Source: Orlajensenia flava (GTDB taxonomy: Bacteria; Actinomycetota; Actinomycetes; Actinomycetales; Microbacteriaceae). From it: a DNA stretch of 64,000 nt. Position 1 is the stretch's first letter. Every line of letters begins with the position of its first letter. The notes under the pieces were generated by a model, which worked only from the letters and a program-made list of their open reading frames with translations, had not been told where the DNA came from and did no database searches. The stretch spans positions 620,001-684,000 of the forward strand of contig NZ_SSSN01000003.1 of assembly GCF_004801905.1 (NCBI RefSeq), given 5' to 3'. The translations under genes and the position numbers were made by a program. Positions 20,163 through 30,360 of the stretch are shown one piece after another.

Positions 20163-21660
20163 CCGCCTCCCCCTTCAGGTACTCGTGCACGGCCTGCGTG
20201 AACAGGTGCCCCCGCTCGGCGTAATCCGCGAACTGATCCATCGAGGCGGCGGCCGGAGCGAGGAGGACGGTGTCCCCTGCCCGTGCCACCTCGGCGGCCA
20301 GACGGACCGCGCGGGGCATCACGTCTCCAGTGTCATCGGTGTCGACCTCGGCGAGGGGCAGCTCGGGGGCGTGTCGCTCGAATGCGGCGCGGAGTTCCGA
20401 CCGATCGACGCCGATGAGCACGGCGCCGCGAAGGCGGTGGGCCTGCGTGCGCACCAGGTCGTCGATGTCGACGCCCTTCAGCAGCCCGCCGGCGATCCAG
20501 ACGACGGACCCGAAGGCGCGCAGGGATGCCTGCGCCGCATGCGGGTTGGTTGCCTTGGAGTCGTCCACCCAGCGCACCCCGTCCTCGAACGCGACCGTGG
20601 CGATGCGGTGGGCGTCGAGGGTGAAGCTCTCGAGCGCGGTACGGATGGTGAGCGGGTCGACTCCGGCCGACCGCGCGAGGGCCGCGGCGGCGAGGATGTT
20701 GGCCACGACGTGCGGCGCGCCGAGGTCGCGGGCCTCCAGCTCTATGACCGTGGTCAGCTCGATGGCCGTGTTGCGACGGTCCTCGAGGAAGGCTCGGTCG
20801 CACAGGATGCCGTCGACGACTCCGAAGTCGCTGGGACCCGGGACGCCGAGTCCGAACCCGATCGCCCGTGCGCCCTCCTGCACCTCGGCGTCCTCGACCA
20901 TGCGCTGGGTGTTCTCGTCGGCCTTGTTGTAGACGCAGGCCACCCGGGTGTTGGCGTAGACCGTCGCCTTCGCGTCGCGGTAGGCCTCGAACGAGCCGTG
21001 CCAGTCGATGTGGTCGTCGGCGAGGTTGAGGCAGACGGCCGAGTGCGGCGCCAGTGCGCCGGGGCCTGAACGTCGCAGGTGATGCAGCTGGTAGCTGGAT
21101 AGCTCGACCACGAGCACGTCCCAGCCCTGCGGATCGCGCACCGCGTCGAGCACGGGTACGCCGATGTTGCCGCACGGCGCCACGCGGAGGCCGGCTGCCG
21201 CGAGGAACGCGGCCGTGAGCTGGACAGTGGTGGTCTTGCCGTTGGTGCCGGTCACGAGGATCCACTCCGCGGGATCACCGACCTTGTCGCGCAGCCGCCA
21301 CGCCAGCTCGATGTCGCCCCAGACGGGAACTCCGGTCTGTTCGGCCCACGCCAGTACGGGATGGTCGGGGTGGAACCCGGGAGACGCGATGACGAGGTCG
21401 GGACGATGGTCGATGAGGGAGGCGGGTGCATCATCGAGCGGCTCGACGACGAGTCGGGCGCCGATGACGTCGACAAGGCCGGCGCGTTCGTCGTCAGCCG
21501 ACGACGTGAGCACGAGGACATCGGCTCCCAGTTCGGCGAGGGTGTCGGCCGCGGCGAATCCGGTGACGCCGAGGCCCAGGACGACGACCCGGAGTCCGCG
21601 CCAGTCCGCGTGCCAACTGGTCAGGCCGTCGAGACGGTCGGCGGCATCCGTTCCGCTCAC
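20122..21660 (-). CDS. murD: UDP-N-acetylmuramoyl-L-alanine--D-glutamate ligase
   Basis: Adds D-glutamate to UDP-MurNAc-L-Ala. The 512-residue protein carries the N-terminal [21 protein letters not shown] Rossmann stretch, the ATP loop [31 protein letters not shown] and [16 protein letters not shown] 21660 overlaps the mraY stop (GTGA). The C-terminal tail past the last ligase block (about 20 residues, charged) is where ftsW starts inside murD. Confidence 0.98.
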   Translation of the reverse strand: MSGTDAADRLDGLTSWHADWRGLRVVVLGLGVTGFAAADTLAELGADVLVLTSSADDERAGLVDVIGARLVVEPLDDAPASLIDHRPDLVIASPGFHPDHPVLAWAEQTGVPVWGDIELAWRLRDKVGDPAEWILVTGTNGKTTTVQLTAAFLAAAGLRVAPCGNIGVPVLDAVRDPQGWDVLVVELSSYQLHHLRRSGPGALAPHSAVCLNLADDHIDWHGSFEAYRDAKATVYANTRVACVYNKADENTQRMVEDAEVQEGARAIGFGLGVPGPSDFGVVDGILCDRAFLEDRRNTAIELTTVIELEARDLGAPHVVANILAAAALARSAGVDPLTIRTALESFTLDAHRIATVAFEDGVRWVDDSKATNPHAAQASLRAFGSVVWIAGGLLKGVDIDDLVRTQAHRLRGAVLIGVDRSELRAAFERHAPELPLAEVDTDDTGDVMPRAVRLAAEVARAGDTVLLAPAAASMDQFADYAERGHLFTQAVHEYLKGEADDADAAPTRRDDQ

Positions 21661-22769
21661 CGCGAGAGCCACTCGAGGTAGAACGACCCGACGCCGACCG
21701 CGACGAGCAGGCCGGCGACGATCCAGAAGCGCACCACGACGGTGATCTCCGCCCAGCCCTTGAGCTCGAAGTGATGGTGGATCGGACTCATCAGGAAGAT
21801 GCGTCTGCCGCGGGTGACCTTGAAGTAGGCCCGCTGGACGATCACCGAACCGGCCTCGATCACGAACAGTCCGCCGATGAAGACGAGCAGGAGTTCGGTG
21901 TGGCTGAGGACGGCGAGGGCGGCGAGCGCTCCGCCGAGTGCGAGCGATCCGGTGTCGCCCATGAAGATCTGCGCCGGCGAGGTGTTCCACCACAGGAAGC
22001 CGATGAGCGCGCCGACGATCGCGGTGGCGATGATGGCCAGGTCGAACGGATCGCGGACCCCGTAGCACTTGTAGACGTTGTCAGGGTCGATCGTGTCGCT
22101 GAAGCACCATTGCTGGGCCTGCCAGAAGCCGATGATGATGTACGAGCCGATCGCGAAGATCGAGGAACCGCTGGCGAGGCCGTCGAGGCCGTCGGTGACG
22201 TTGACGCCGTTCGAGGTGGCCACCGTGATGACGCAGATCCAGACGACGAACAATCCGATGCCGATGACCGTGCCGAGCTTCATGAAATCGAGCGGCAGGT
22301 CGCGGATGAAGGAGATGCTGGTCGACGCTGGGGTGATGCCGTTCTTGCTCGGGAAGTTGAGCGCGAGGATCGCGAACACCCCCGCCACCACGACCTGGCC
22401 GATCACCTTGGACCAGCCGCCGAGGCCGAGGCTCTGCTGCTTGTGCGTCTTGAGGAAGTCGTCGATGAAGCCGACGACGCCGAGACCGATCATCATGAAC
22501 AGCACGAGCAGGGCCGAGATGCTGGGCGGCTCGCCGTGGCCCGTGATCAGGCCTGCGATCAGCAGGGCGCCGAAGTAGCCGAACAGCACGGCGACGATGA
22601 TGACGAGGCCGCCCATCGTGGCTGTGCCTCGCTTGGAGTGATGCGCCTTCGGACCGTCATCGCGGATGAACTGGCCCCATTGCAGCCGGTGGAAGAGCTT
22701 GATGAACGCGGGCGTGAGGAAGAGGGTGAATGCGAGCGAGAGCCCGCCGGCGGTCAGGAGCGCTATCAC
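21657..22769 (-). CDS. mraY: Phospho-MurNAc-pentapeptide translocase
   Basis: Transfers phospho-MurNAc-pentapeptide to undecaprenyl phosphate, forming lipid I. The 370-residue polytopic protein has about ten hydrophobic segments and the catalytic Asp motifs ([30 protein letters not shown]) and [13 protein letters not shown] near the C-terminus. GTG 22769 overlaps the murF stop by four bases and gives the usual N-terminus; the frame that continues further upstream lies within murF. Confidence 0.98.
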   Translation of the reverse strand: MIALLTAGGLSLAFTLFLTPAFIKLFHRLQWGQFIRDDGPKAHHSKRGTATMGGLVIIVAVLFGYFGALLIAGLITGHGEPPSISALLVLFMMIGLGVVGFIDDFLKTHKQQSLGLGGWSKVIGQVVVAGVFAILALNFPSKNGITPASTSISFIRDLPLDFMKLGTVIGIGLFVVWICVITVATSNGVNVTDGLDGLASGSSIFAIGSYIIIGFWQAQQWCFSDTIDPDNVYKCYGVRDPFDLAIIATAIVGALIGFLWWNTSPAQIFMGDTGSLALGGALAALAVLSHTELLLVFIGGLFVIEAGSVIVQRAYFKVTRGRRIFLMSPIHHHFELKGWAEITVVVRFWIVAGLLVAVGVGSFYLEWLSR

Positions 22770-24178
22770 GAATATCGCCCTCCCAACCGGTCCCCGAGGT
22801 GACGCAGCCCCGCCGAGTTCGACGACTTGACCAGGACCAGGTCGCCGGGCCCGATGAGACCCTCGAGCAGATCGTAGGCCGCATCCGCGTCGTCCACGAT
22901 GGCCGACTCGCCGTCCCACGATCCTTCGTTGATGGTGGAGATGTGCAGCCGCCGGGCCTCCTGGCCCACCACGACCATCTGCGAGATGCCGAGCCGGACG
23001 GCGAGAAGACCGATGCGGTCGTGCTCCTCGCCCGCGAACTCGCCGAGCTCGCTCATCTCGCCCAGCACAGCGATGGTGCGCTGGCCGGGTGCGGCGATCT
23101 GCGCGAGCGTCTTGAGCGCGGCGGACATGGAATCGGGGCTCGCGTTGTACGCGTCGTTGATGATGGTGACGCCGTCGCGGCCGCCCATGACCTCCATGCG
23201 CCAGCGCTCCGCGAGCCGGACGGACTCCAGCGCCGAGACGATGTCGTCGATGCCGACGCCCCACTCCTCGGCCACCGCGGCTGCCGCGAGGGCGTTCATG
23301 ACGTGATGCTCCCCGAGCACGCGGAAGTGCATGGCACGGCTCTCGCCCGACGCCAGGTGGAGGGTGAAGGAGGTGCCATCCGCCGACACGTGGATGTCAC
23401 TGGCGTGGACGGCGGCATCCGTCCCCATCCCGAACCAGACGACGCGTGCCGGTGTGAGTGCGGCCATGGCGGCGACCCGCGGGTCGTCGGCGTTGAGGAC
23501 GGCGACGGCGGAGGACGGCAGATCGGTCACCATCTCGCTCTTGGCGCGCTGGGTGGCCTCGATTCCTCCGAACCCACCCGCGTGGGCGAGGCCGACCTTG
23601 AGGACCACGCCGATGTCGGGCGTCGCCAGCCGGATGAGCCGGGCGATCTCGCCGATGCCGCTCGCTCCCATCTCGGCGACGAGGAAGCGGGTCTCGTCCG
23701 TCACCTCGAGCATCGTCAAGGGCGCGCCCACCTCGTTGTTGAACGACGCCCTCGGGGCGATGGTCGGCCCGACGCGCTCGAGGATGGCGCGCAGCAGGTT
23801 CTTGGTGGTGGTCTTGCCGTTGGACCCCGTCACGCCGACGATCTTCAGGACACCGGATGCGCGAACGCGTTCCACGACCTCGTGCGCGAGCGCTCCGAGC
23901 GCATCGACGGTGTCGGCGACCACGAGTTGCGGCACGGCGGCCTGCTGGGGCCGCTCGACGACGAGCAGTGCGGCGCCCGCCTCAACGGCCTGCGGCACGA
24001 ACAGGTGCCCGTCGGTGAACTCCCCCGGCTTGGCGAAGAAGACGTCACCCGCCGCGACCTCACGGGAGTCGGTGTGCGATGCGCCCGCGATGACGGTGTC
24101 CGAGGTCGCGTCGGTGCCGTCGAGGCGCAGGGTTCCGCCCGTCGCCGCGGCGATCTCGGCGAGCGTGAGAGCGATCAT
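22766..24178 (-). CDS. murF: UDP-MurNAc-tripeptide--D-alanyl-D-alanine ligase
   Basis: Adds the D-Ala-D-Ala dipeptide to the UDP-MurNAc tripeptide. The 470-residue Mur ligase shows [13 protein letters not shown] (N-terminal uracil-binding domain), the ATP loop [30 protein letters not shown] and [19 protein letters not shown] 24178 lies one base after the murE stop. No ddl gene is in the window, so D-Ala-D-Ala is supplied from elsewhere. Confidence 0.98.
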   Translation of the reverse strand: MIALTLAEIAAATGGTLRLDGTDATSDTVIAGASHTDSREVAAGDVFFAKPGEFTDGHLFVPQAVEAGAALLVVERPQQAAVPQLVVADTVDALGALAHEVVERVRASGVLKIVGVTGSNGKTTTKNLLRAILERVGPTIAPRASFNNEVGAPLTMLEVTDETRFLVAEMGASGIGEIARLIRLATPDIGVVLKVGLAHAGGFGGIEATQRAKSEMVTDLPSSAVAVLNADDPRVAAMAALTPARVVWFGMGTDAAVHASDIHVSADGTSFTLHLASGESRAMHFRVLGEHHVMNALAAAAVAEEWGVGIDDIVSALESVRLAERWRMEVMGGRDGVTIINDAYNASPDSMSAALKTLAQIAAPGQRTIAVLGEMSELGEFAGEEHDRIGLLAVRLGISQMVVVGQEARRLHISTINEGSWDGESAIVDDADAAYDLLEGLIGPGDLVLVKSSNSAGLRHLGDRLGGRYS

Positions 24179-24179
24179 G

Positions 24180-25721
24180 TCAGAGCCACCCGGCTTCCTG
24201 GAGGGCGAGGCGGGCGTCGTCGCGCGCGGAGTACGGCAGCTTCTCGCCGGCCACCTCGTGGTAGTCCTCGTGGCCGGGTCCGGCGTAGAGCACGGCGTCG
24301 CCATCGTCGGCAAGGGCGAGGGCGGCCCGGAAGGCCGCACGCGGGTCGGCGATCTCGTGGAACTCGCCGTCTGGGCGGGCTTCGCGGGCACCGGCCAGCA
24401 GGGCGGCGCGGATCGCGGCCGGGTCCTCGAAGCGAGGGTGGAAGTCGGTGATGACCACCGCATCCGCCCCGCGCGCGGCGATGGCGCCCATGTCGTGCCG
24501 CTTCGTGGTGTCGCGGTCGCCGTCGGCGCCGAACACCATGATGATGCGTCCAGACGTGGTCTTGCGGATGGCGGCGAGCGTGTTGAGGAAGGCGTCGGGA
24601 CTGTGACCGTAGTCGATGTAGACGCGCGGCCCGCTCTCGCCGGCGATCTGCTCCGCGCGGCCAGGGATGTAGGCGCGGATGCCGCCGTCGCGCTCGAGCA
24701 CGTGGGCGATCGCGTCGAGGTCGTAACCCGACTCGACCAGCATGGCGATGGCCAGGGCGGCGTTAGCCGCCATGTACCAGCCCAGCAGGGGAACGCTGGT
24801 GGTGAGCGATCGTCCGTCCGGTCCCTCGAGGCTGAAGACGGTCTCGTCGGACGACTCCTCGACGACCCGCATGGTCCAGTCGGCCGCGACCTCCTCGCTC
24901 GAGGTGAGGGTGCTGACGGGGATACGGGAGGAATCGGCGATGCGACGACCCCAGTCGGAGTCGACCGTGACGACACCGCGTCTGGAGCGATCGGGCTGGA
25001 AGAGCTCGAGCTTGGCCTGGAAGTACTCCTCGAAATCGGCGTAGTCGTCGAAGTGGTCGTGGCTGAGGTTGGTGAAACCGGCGACGTCGAACACGAGTCC
25101 GTCGACACGGTGCCTGCTGAGCGCCTGGGCGGACACCTCGACGCCGACCGCCCGCACCTCCGCTTCCCTCATGCGGGCGAGGAGGGCGTGTAGTTCGCTG
25201 GCCTCCGGAGTGGTGAGCGAGCTCGTGACCGCTTCGTCGCCGATGCGCCGCTCCGCCGTGGTGGTCAGGCCGGCGACGACGCCGAGCTGACCGAGGATGC
25301 CGTAGAGCAGGTAGATGACGCTCGTCTTGCCGTTGGTGCCGGTTACCGCGAACAGCGTGGCGGGATTCTCGTCGGTACGGTGGATCCAGGCGGCGACGTC
25401 CCCGAGCGCGGCCCGGGCATCCGGCGTCACGAGGACGGGCAGGCCCGATTCGGCCGCGACGCTCGCACCCGCTTCGTCGGTGAGGACGGCGACGGCACCG
25501 GCATCCCGGGCGCCTTCGGAGAACGAGGCGCCGTGCGAGTGGCGTCCCGGCACACCGACATAGAGGTCACCGGGCTGGACCGTGCGCGAGTTGAGGCTGA
25601 CACCCGTGAGCTCGACGCCGTCGATGTCGCCGACCGTGTCGAACTCGAAGGCGTCGACCAGTCCGGAGAGGGCACGAGCCACGGGATGCTGAGGGCGGAG
25701 GGACGCCCTTCCGTCTGTCAC
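24180..25721 (-). CDS. murE: UDP-MurNAc-dipeptide third-residue ligase (MurE), non-classical specificity motif
   Basis: Adds the third residue of the peptidoglycan stem peptide. The 513-residue Mur ligase has DSRxV-type N-terminal LNSRTVQPGDLYVGVPG, the ATP loop [19 protein letters not shown] and YGHSPDAFLNTLAAI. The specificity site, DNPR in meso-DAP ligases, reads FHPR here (residues about 427-430, in TDFHPRFEDP). This argues against meso-DAP and suits the group B peptidoglycan of Microbacteriaceae, where position 3 can be Lys, Orn, diaminobutyrate or homoserine. The actual substrate cannot be named. GTG start; 13 bp after pbpB. Confidence 0.95.
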   Translation of the reverse strand: MTDGRASLRPQHPVARALSGLVDAFEFDTVGDIDGVELTGVSLNSRTVQPGDLYVGVPGRHSHGASFSEGARDAGAVAVLTDEAGASVAAESGLPVLVTPDARAALGDVAAWIHRTDENPATLFAVTGTNGKTSVIYLLYGILGQLGVVAGLTTTAERRIGDEAVTSSLTTPEASELHALLARMREAEVRAVGVEVSAQALSRHRVDGLVFDVAGFTNLSHDHFDDYADFEEYFQAKLELFQPDRSRRGVVTVDSDWGRRIADSSRIPVSTLTSSEEVAADWTMRVVEESSDETVFSLEGPDGRSLTTSVPLLGWYMAANAALAIAMLVESGYDLDAIAHVLERDGGIRAYIPGRAEQIAGESGPRVYIDYGHSPDAFLNTLAAIRKTTSGRIIMVFGADGDRDTTKRHDMGAIAARGADAVVITDFHPRFEDPAAIRAALLAGAREARPDGEFHEIADPRAAFRAALALADDGDAVLYAGPGHEDYHEVAGEKLPYSARDDARLALQEAGWL

Positions 25722-25734
25722 GTGGCTCTCTTTC

Positions 25735-27501
25735 TCACCAGTCTGCTGGCAGATCGGGCGCAGGAGCGCCGGATGGTACGACCCGGTACTTCTTGAGCAC
25801 CTGGCTCATCACGTCCCGGAAGATGGGGGCGGATGCTGCAGAGGTGTTGTTGTTCACCGGGTCAGCCAAGCTTACCGAAACGACGTACTGCGGATCGTCC
25901 GCCGGGGCGAAGCCGGCGACCGAGACGAGGTAGCCGTGCGAGTATCCGCCGTTGCCGTCCGGCATCTGCGCCGTACCCGTCTTGGACGCGATGCGGTAGC
26001 CCGGGATGTTCCAGATCTTGGACAGCCAGGCCTTCTGGTAGACCATCTCGAGGATGTCGGAATCGCTCTTGGCAGCGGCGGCGGAGACCACTCGGGTACC
26101 CTGCGTTGACGGTACATGCGAGACGGTTCCGTCGGGGGCGGTGCAGCCCTCCACCAGCTGGACGGGCATCCGGACGCCTCCGTTCGCGATGGTCTGGTAG
26201 ACGCTCGCCATCTGCACGGCGGTCGTGGTCAGACCCTGACCGAACATGGTCGCGTACTTGGTCTGGTTGTCCCAGGCATCCGTCCCCGGCTTGTGCAGGA
26301 TGCCGGTGTCCTCCGCGGGGAATCCCACCTCGCTGGTCGCACCGAGTCCGAACTTCTTGTAGTAGTCGTAGCGCTGGTCATCCGTCATGAGGGCGCCGAT
26401 CTGCGACATGCCGGTGTTCGAGGACTCGATGAGCACGCCCGTGAGGGTGAGGTCCTCATCGCCGTGCCGCTCGGAGTCGTTGATGTTCGCGCCGTTGGGG
26501 AAGATGATGCGGTAGGGCGCGACGACCTGGCTGAGGGGGTTGGCCACTCCTGCGTCCATGGCGCTTGCCGCCGTCAGCGCCTTGAAGGTCGATCCGGGCT
26601 CGTAGGAGGCCTGGAAGGCGCGCGAGCCGCGATCGGCGTCGGCGGTTCCGTTGACGTTGTTGGGGTCGACCGTGGGGTAGTCGGCCACGGCGACGAGCTT
26701 GCCGGTCTTGACCTCCTGCACGACCACCGTTCCCCACGCTGCGCCGGTGGCCTGGGCCTGCGCTGCGAGGATCTGCTGCACCGAGAACTGCAGGTCGGAG
26801 TCGATGGTGAGCTTGAGGGTTCCGCCGTCCTTCGCCGAGGCCTTCTGCACGGTGCTGCCGGGGATGGCCACCCCGTCGACGGCGTCGGTCTGGTAGCTCT
26901 CCTCGCCGTCCTTCGCAGCGAGGCACTTCTGCTGAGACCTCTCCAGCCCGGCCTGCGCCTTGCCATCGGAGCCGACGAACCCGATGAGGTTGCCGGCAAC
27001 AGCCCCGTCCGGGTAGGTGCGGCTCGCGATGCGCTGAGGAACGACCCACGGGATGCCGAGCTTGTCGATCTTCTCGAGGGTCGCCGCGTCGACGCCCTTG
27101 ACCACGTAGGCGAAGTCCGACTTGGGGTCGGCCGCGAGGGCGTCGGAGATGATCTTCGCCACCGCGTCACCCGAGAGTCCGACGAGGGCGCCGAGCTCCG
27201 CCTCGGTCTGCTTCAGGGGGATCGTCACGCCGTCGCGCTCGAACTCCCCGGCCTTCTTCGGCGAGAGGGCGATGTCCCAGCGCAGCACGCTCTGGGCGAG
27301 CACCTCGCCGTTGGCGTCGACGATCTGTCCACGGGTGCCGAGGATCTGCGAGGTCGTCGAGCGCGCTTGAAGGGACTTGGCGTTGAGCTCGTCGGCGCGC
27401 ACGACCTGGATGTCCACCAGACGCACGACGAACACCCCGATGAGGGCGAGCAGGGCGATCATGGCGAAGACCGATCGCCTGCGGGTGGTGCGCTGGTTCA
27501 T
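25735..27501 (-). CDS. pbpB: Class B penicillin-binding protein FtsI/PbpB (septal transpeptidase)
   Basis: Cross-links septal peptidoglycan together with FtsW. The 588-residue protein has an N-terminal membrane anchor (about 12-33), the pedestal domain starting RGQIVDANGEVLA, and a transpeptidase domain with SxxK at Ser304-Lys307 (EPGSTFKAL), SxN at 360-362 (ESSNTGM) and KTGT (IASKTGTAQMPDGNGG). Only the N-terminal dimerisation and transpeptidase domains are seen; there is no C-terminal PASTA. A GAGAGG ribosome site precedes ATG 27501. Neighbours are ftsL-like and murE. Confidence 0.97.
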   Translation of the reverse strand: MNQRTTRRRSVFAMIALLALIGVFVVRLVDIQVVRADELNAKSLQARSTTSQILGTRGQIVDANGEVLAQSVLRWDIALSPKKAGEFERDGVTIPLKQTEAELGALVGLSGDAVAKIISDALAADPKSDFAYVVKGVDAATLEKIDKLGIPWVVPQRIASRTYPDGAVAGNLIGFVGSDGKAQAGLERSQQKCLAAKDGEESYQTDAVDGVAIPGSTVQKASAKDGGTLKLTIDSDLQFSVQQILAAQAQATGAAWGTVVVQEVKTGKLVAVADYPTVDPNNVNGTADADRGSRAFQASYEPGSTFKALTAASAMDAGVANPLSQVVAPYRIIFPNGANINDSERHGDEDLTLTGVLIESSNTGMSQIGALMTDDQRYDYYKKFGLGATSEVGFPAEDTGILHKPGTDAWDNQTKYATMFGQGLTTTAVQMASVYQTIANGGVRMPVQLVEGCTAPDGTVSHVPSTQGTRVVSAAAAKSDSDILEMVYQKAWLSKIWNIPGYRIASKTGTAQMPDGNGGYSHGYLVSVAGFAPADDPQYVVSVSLADPVNNNTSAASAPIFRDVMSQVLKKYRVVPSGAPAPDLPADW

Positions 27502-27546
27502 CGGATCCTCTCGGGGGTGATGCTGGGGCTGATGCTCGATGATCGA

Positions 27547-28191
27547 TCAGTGCGTGACCGGGGTCGGAAGCGCGGTGGGTTCCGGCGGTGCTGCGGGGTC
27601 GGGCGTCGCTGCGGTCGCCGCGGCAGCCGTATCCGTCGCCCCGGCCGCGGTGGGTGCCGGCGCGGCGCCGGGAGCCGGCTGCTGGGTCACCAGTGGCGCC
27701 CCGGTGACGAGCGAGTTCGGCACCAGCGCCCCGGATGACGCTCCGGAACCGTCCGCACGCTGCGGCTGACCGAGCACGGCCCCGTCGGAGAGGCGCAGGT
27801 AGACCGGATGCGTGTTGCTCACCATGCCGAGGGCCGCGGCGTTGGCGGCGAGGTACTGCGGGGATCGCACCCGGTCCAGGCTCTCGGTCGCCGTCTGCGC
27901 GGCCCGAGTGAGGTTCTTGTTGGCTGTCTCGAGAGTCGCGGTCTCGTAAGCCCCCTCCGAGATCGCGACGCTGAGCAGGAGCTTGACGATGAAGATCACC
28001 GCGATGCCCGCGCACGCCGTGATGGCGTAGAACATGCGCGGCCGGGTGCGCCGGGTCGCGCGCGGCGACGGGGCAGGAGCGATTCGGATGCGCGGCGCGG
28101 GCGCGGGTGCCGGTGGCTCGGGGGCGGCCGCGGGGATCGCGCTGGAACTCCAGACCGGAACGTAGGGCGCGCGGGCCAGGCTGTCGCTCAT
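27547..28191 (-). CDS. FtsL-like bitopic division protein
   Basis: A 214-residue protein in the ftsL position between rsmH and pbpB. It has a Pro/Ala/Arg-rich cytoplasmic N-terminus, one membrane helix (about residues 54-75), an external helical stretch with a short heptad pattern ([19 protein letters not shown]) and a conserved-looking [25 protein letters not shown] block. The last ~75 residues are Ala/Pro/Thr-rich and low in complexity. ATG 28191 overlaps the rsmH stop (ATGA). Sequence conservation of FtsL is weak, so the assignment rests on topology and position. Confidence 0.8.
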   Translation of the reverse strand: MSDSLARAPYVPVWSSSAIPAAAPEPPAPAPAPRIRIAPAPSPRATRRTRPRMFYAITACAGIAVIFIVKLLLSVAISEGAYETATLETANKNLTRAAQTATESLDRVRSPQYLAANAAALGMVSNTHPVYLRLSDGAVLGQPQRADGSGASSGALVPNSLVTGAPLVTQQPAPGAAPAPTAAGATDTAAAATAATPDPAAPPEPTALPTPVTH

Positions 28192-29141
28192 GACGCGCTC
28201 CTCATTCGTTCCGCGGCACGCAGGCGCACCGGTGTCGCTCGGGGGTTGGCCGCCTTCTCGTCGTCGCTGGCCAGTTCCGCCCCGCGCACGAGTAGCCGGA
28301 ACAGCGGCTTGTGCTCGGGCAACTCGACCGGCAGGCCGGCGGGCGCGGTGGAGCTCGAGGCAGCCGCGAGAGCGTGCTTGACGATGCGGTCCTCGAGCGA
28401 CTGGTAGGCGAGCACGACGATGCGGCCTCCGACGCGCAGCGCGTCGAGGGAATCGGGGACGGCACGCTCGAGCACGGCGAGTTCTTGATTGACCTCGATG
28501 CGGATGGCCTGGAAGACGCGCTTGGCGGGGTGCCCGGTGCGCTGGATCGCGACGGGCGTGGCATCCGATATGACCTTGACCAGCTGGGCCGACCGCGTGA
28601 ACGGCGCCGCATCGCGCGATCGCACGATGGCGCGAGCGTAGCGCGCCGCGAGCTTCTCCTCGCCGTACTCGTGGAAGATGCGGCGGAGGTCGTTCTCCGA
28701 GTACTCGGCGAGAACACGTTCGGCGGTCAGCTCGCTCGTGGCGTCCATCCGCATGTCCAGGGGCGCGTCCTTGGAGTAGGAGAACCCGCGCTCGACCCGA
28801 TCGAGCTGCAGCGATGAGACGCCGAGGTCGAACAACACGGCGTCGACCTCGTCGAATCCTTCCGAGTCGACCGCGTCGAGGATTCCGTCGTACACGGTGT
28901 GGACGAACCGCGCCCGGTCGCCGAACGGTGCCAGCCGCTCTCGGGCGATGCCCAGGGCATCGAGGTCGCGGTCGAGGCCGATGACCGTGAGCTCGGGGAA
29001 TCGAGCGAGCAGTGCTTCGGTGTGGCCGCCCATGCCGAGGGTGGCATCGACCAGCACCGCGCCGGGTCGGTCGATGGCGGGCGCGAGCAGCGCGATGGTG
29101 CGCTCGAGCATGACGGGGGTGTGGATGCGGTCGATCTCCAT
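28188..29141 (-). CDS. rsmH: 16S rRNA (cytosine1402-N4)-methyltransferase
   Basis: SAM-dependent methyltransferase (MraW) acting on 16S rRNA at C1402. The 317-residue protein starts [19 protein letters not shown], followed by the SAM motif [15 protein letters not shown] and [25 protein letters not shown] and the C-terminal [16 protein letters not shown]. Length and motifs match the family. It follows mraZ by 97 bp and leads the dcw operon. Confidence 0.97.
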   Translation of the reverse strand: MEIDRIHTPVMLERTIALLAPAIDRPGAVLVDATLGMGGHTEALLARFPELTVIGLDRDLDALGIARERLAPFGDRARFVHTVYDGILDAVDSEGFDEVDAVLFDLGVSSLQLDRVERGFSYSKDAPLDMRMDATSELTAERVLAEYSENDLRRIFHEYGEEKLAARYARAIVRSRDAAPFTRSAQLVKVISDATPVAIQRTGHPAKRVFQAIRIEVNQELAVLERAVPDSLDALRVGGRIVVLAYQSLEDRIVKHALAAASSSTAPAGLPVELPEHKPLFRLLVRGAELASDDEKAANPRATPVRLRAAERMRSAS

Positions 29142-29238
29142 GGAGTTCGGGCTGATCCTGCGTCGTGATCCCCATCCGGTCTCGTCTGGCGCCGGGGAAG
29201 TGCGTCAGCATGGCCGGCTGGGAGTCACGGCGAAGGAG

Positions 29239-29670
29239 CTAGAAGAGGCCCGGAATCACCTCCTCCGTCGTGTTCGCGAAGGTGGCTTCCTGCTCCGTGA
29301 GGTAGGTCTCCCACGCGGAGGAGTCCCAGATCTCGACGCGACTGCCCGCTCCGATGACCGTGAGGTCGCGTTCGAGACCGGCGTAGGCGCGGAGGTTCGC
29401 AGGGATGCCGACGCGATTCTGCTTGTCCGGTGTCTCGCTGCTGGCTCCGGAGAGGAAGACGCGCAGGTAGTCCCGCGCCTGCTTGCTGGTCACCGGCGCC
29501 TGCCGGATCTTGTCGTGGAGGTCCTCGAACTCGCGGGCCGAGAAGACGTACAGGCAGTGCTCCTGCCCGCGGGTCATGACGATGCCGGTGGACAGTTCGT
29601 CACGGAACTTGGCGGGGAGGATGACGCGACCCTTCTCGTCGAGCTTCGGCGCATAGGTACCGAGGAACAC
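29239..29670 (-). CDS. mraZ: Transcriptional regulator MraZ
   Basis: DNA-binding regulator of the dcw cluster with two AbrB-like SpoVT domains. The 143-residue form starting at GTG 29670 begins [20 protein letters not shown] and ends in the second repeat ([21 protein letters not shown]). An in-frame GTG three codons upstream (29679) is possible, but the family N-terminus and length favour 29670. TGG-type MraZ boxes lie just upstream (29711-29740), which points to autoregulation. Confidence 0.97.
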   Translation of the reverse strand: MFLGTYAPKLDEKGRVILPAKFRDELSTGIVMTRGQEHCLYVFSAREFEDLHDKIRQAPVTSKQARDYLRVFLSGASSETPDKQNRVGIPANLRAYAGLERDLTVIGAGSRVEIWDSSAWETYLTEQEATFANTTEEVIPGLF

Positions 29671-29710
29671 GGATCTCACCCCCCACTTTTCCGGCCAAGG
29701 TTGCGGTGTG

Positions 29711-29740
29711 GCTCCACTTTACTCCACTACGTACCACTTG
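29711..29740 (-). promoter_or_regulatory. MraZ-binding repeats upstream of mraZ
   Basis: On the minus strand three TGG-centred boxes (TGGTAC, TGGAGT, TGGAGC) occur at an exact 10-base period (CCA on the plus strand at 29714, 29724 and 29734). A fourth TGGGGG-type box at 29683 overlaps the ribosome-site region. Three TGGNNN repeats separated by four bases are the known MraZ operator form. A TAAAGT that could act as -10 overlaps the boxes. Confidence 0.8.
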
Positions 29741-29858
29741 GTACCGACATTGACCGGTGGATTCCCGAAGTGGGGTGGTAGACGCCCGGAATCACGGGGA
29801 CCAACGCTGTGGAGGGAAATGGAGCAATATGACACCCCATGAGCCGGATCCGGGCATG

Positions 29859-29885
29859 AAAAAAGGGCCGATCAGTGATCGGCCC
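29859..29885 (-). terminator. Rho-independent terminator after the DUF3040 gene
   Basis: On the minus strand a perfect 10-bp stem (GGGCCGATCA with TGATCGGCCC around one central base) is followed directly by six T residues. It lies 25 bp downstream of the DUF3040 stop and insulates the mraZ promoter from upstream transcription. It is the only textbook U-tract terminator noticed in the window. Confidence 0.9.
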
Positions 29886-29909
29886 TACGGGGTGGAGCGG
29901 AAGGGAGAC

Positions 29910-30284
29910 CTACTGGCCTTCCTGCCGATCGTCCCAACGCTGGTTGAGTCTGTCCATGAAGCCCTGTTTGGAGCCACCCGCCTTCGGCGCAGAGGTGGTG
30001 GGGAGCTCCTCTGGAGCAGCCGAACGCTTCGACGGCGCAATCGCGACCATCACCCCGGCGAACATCAACACGAACCCGCCAATGCCCAGCACGAGCACCT
30101 GAATGGCGACCCCGGCTATGAGTGCACCGACTCCCGCGATCGCGATGAGGACACCGATGACGATCGCTCGATAGTTGGGGCGACCTCGTCGGCCACCCAC
30201 GTGCGCGACGAAATCGGCATCGTTGTGATAGAGACCGCGCTCCATCTCATCGAGGAGGCGCTGCTCCTGCTCTGAAAGCGGCAT
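29910..30284 (-). CDS. DUF3040 family small membrane protein
   Basis: A 124-residue protein with the DUF3040 N-terminal signature PLSEQEQRLLDEMERGLYHND, two adjacent hydrophobic segments (about residues 40-60 and 62-86) and a charged tail. The homologue Rv2169c sits near mraZ in M. tuberculosis, so the position is conserved. Function is unknown. A GAAGGG ribosome site precedes the ATG; it is divergent from the polyprenyl synthase and ends in a strong terminator. Confidence 0.88.
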   Translation of the reverse strand: MPLSEQEQRLLDEMERGLYHNDADFVAHVGGRRGRPNYRAIVIGVLIAIAGVGALIAGVAIQVLVLGIGGFVLMFAGVMVAIAPSKRSAAPEELPTTSAPKAGGSKQGFMDRLNQRWDDRQEGQ

Positions 30285-30348
30285 CTGATTCCCTTCGCAC
30301 TCGGGACCAGGCGAGATACATCCGAAAGTCTATCTCCCCCGCGATAGC

Positions 30349-30354
30349 TAGGCT
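30349..30354 (+). promoter_or_regulatory. -10 box, leaderless promoter of the polyprenyl synthase gene
   Basis: TAGGCT ends 6 bases before the GTG at 30361 with no ribosome-binding site between, so transcription should begin at or within a base or two of the start codon. No clear -35 element was recognised. Confidence 0.6.
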
Positions 30355-30360
30355 AGGCGC

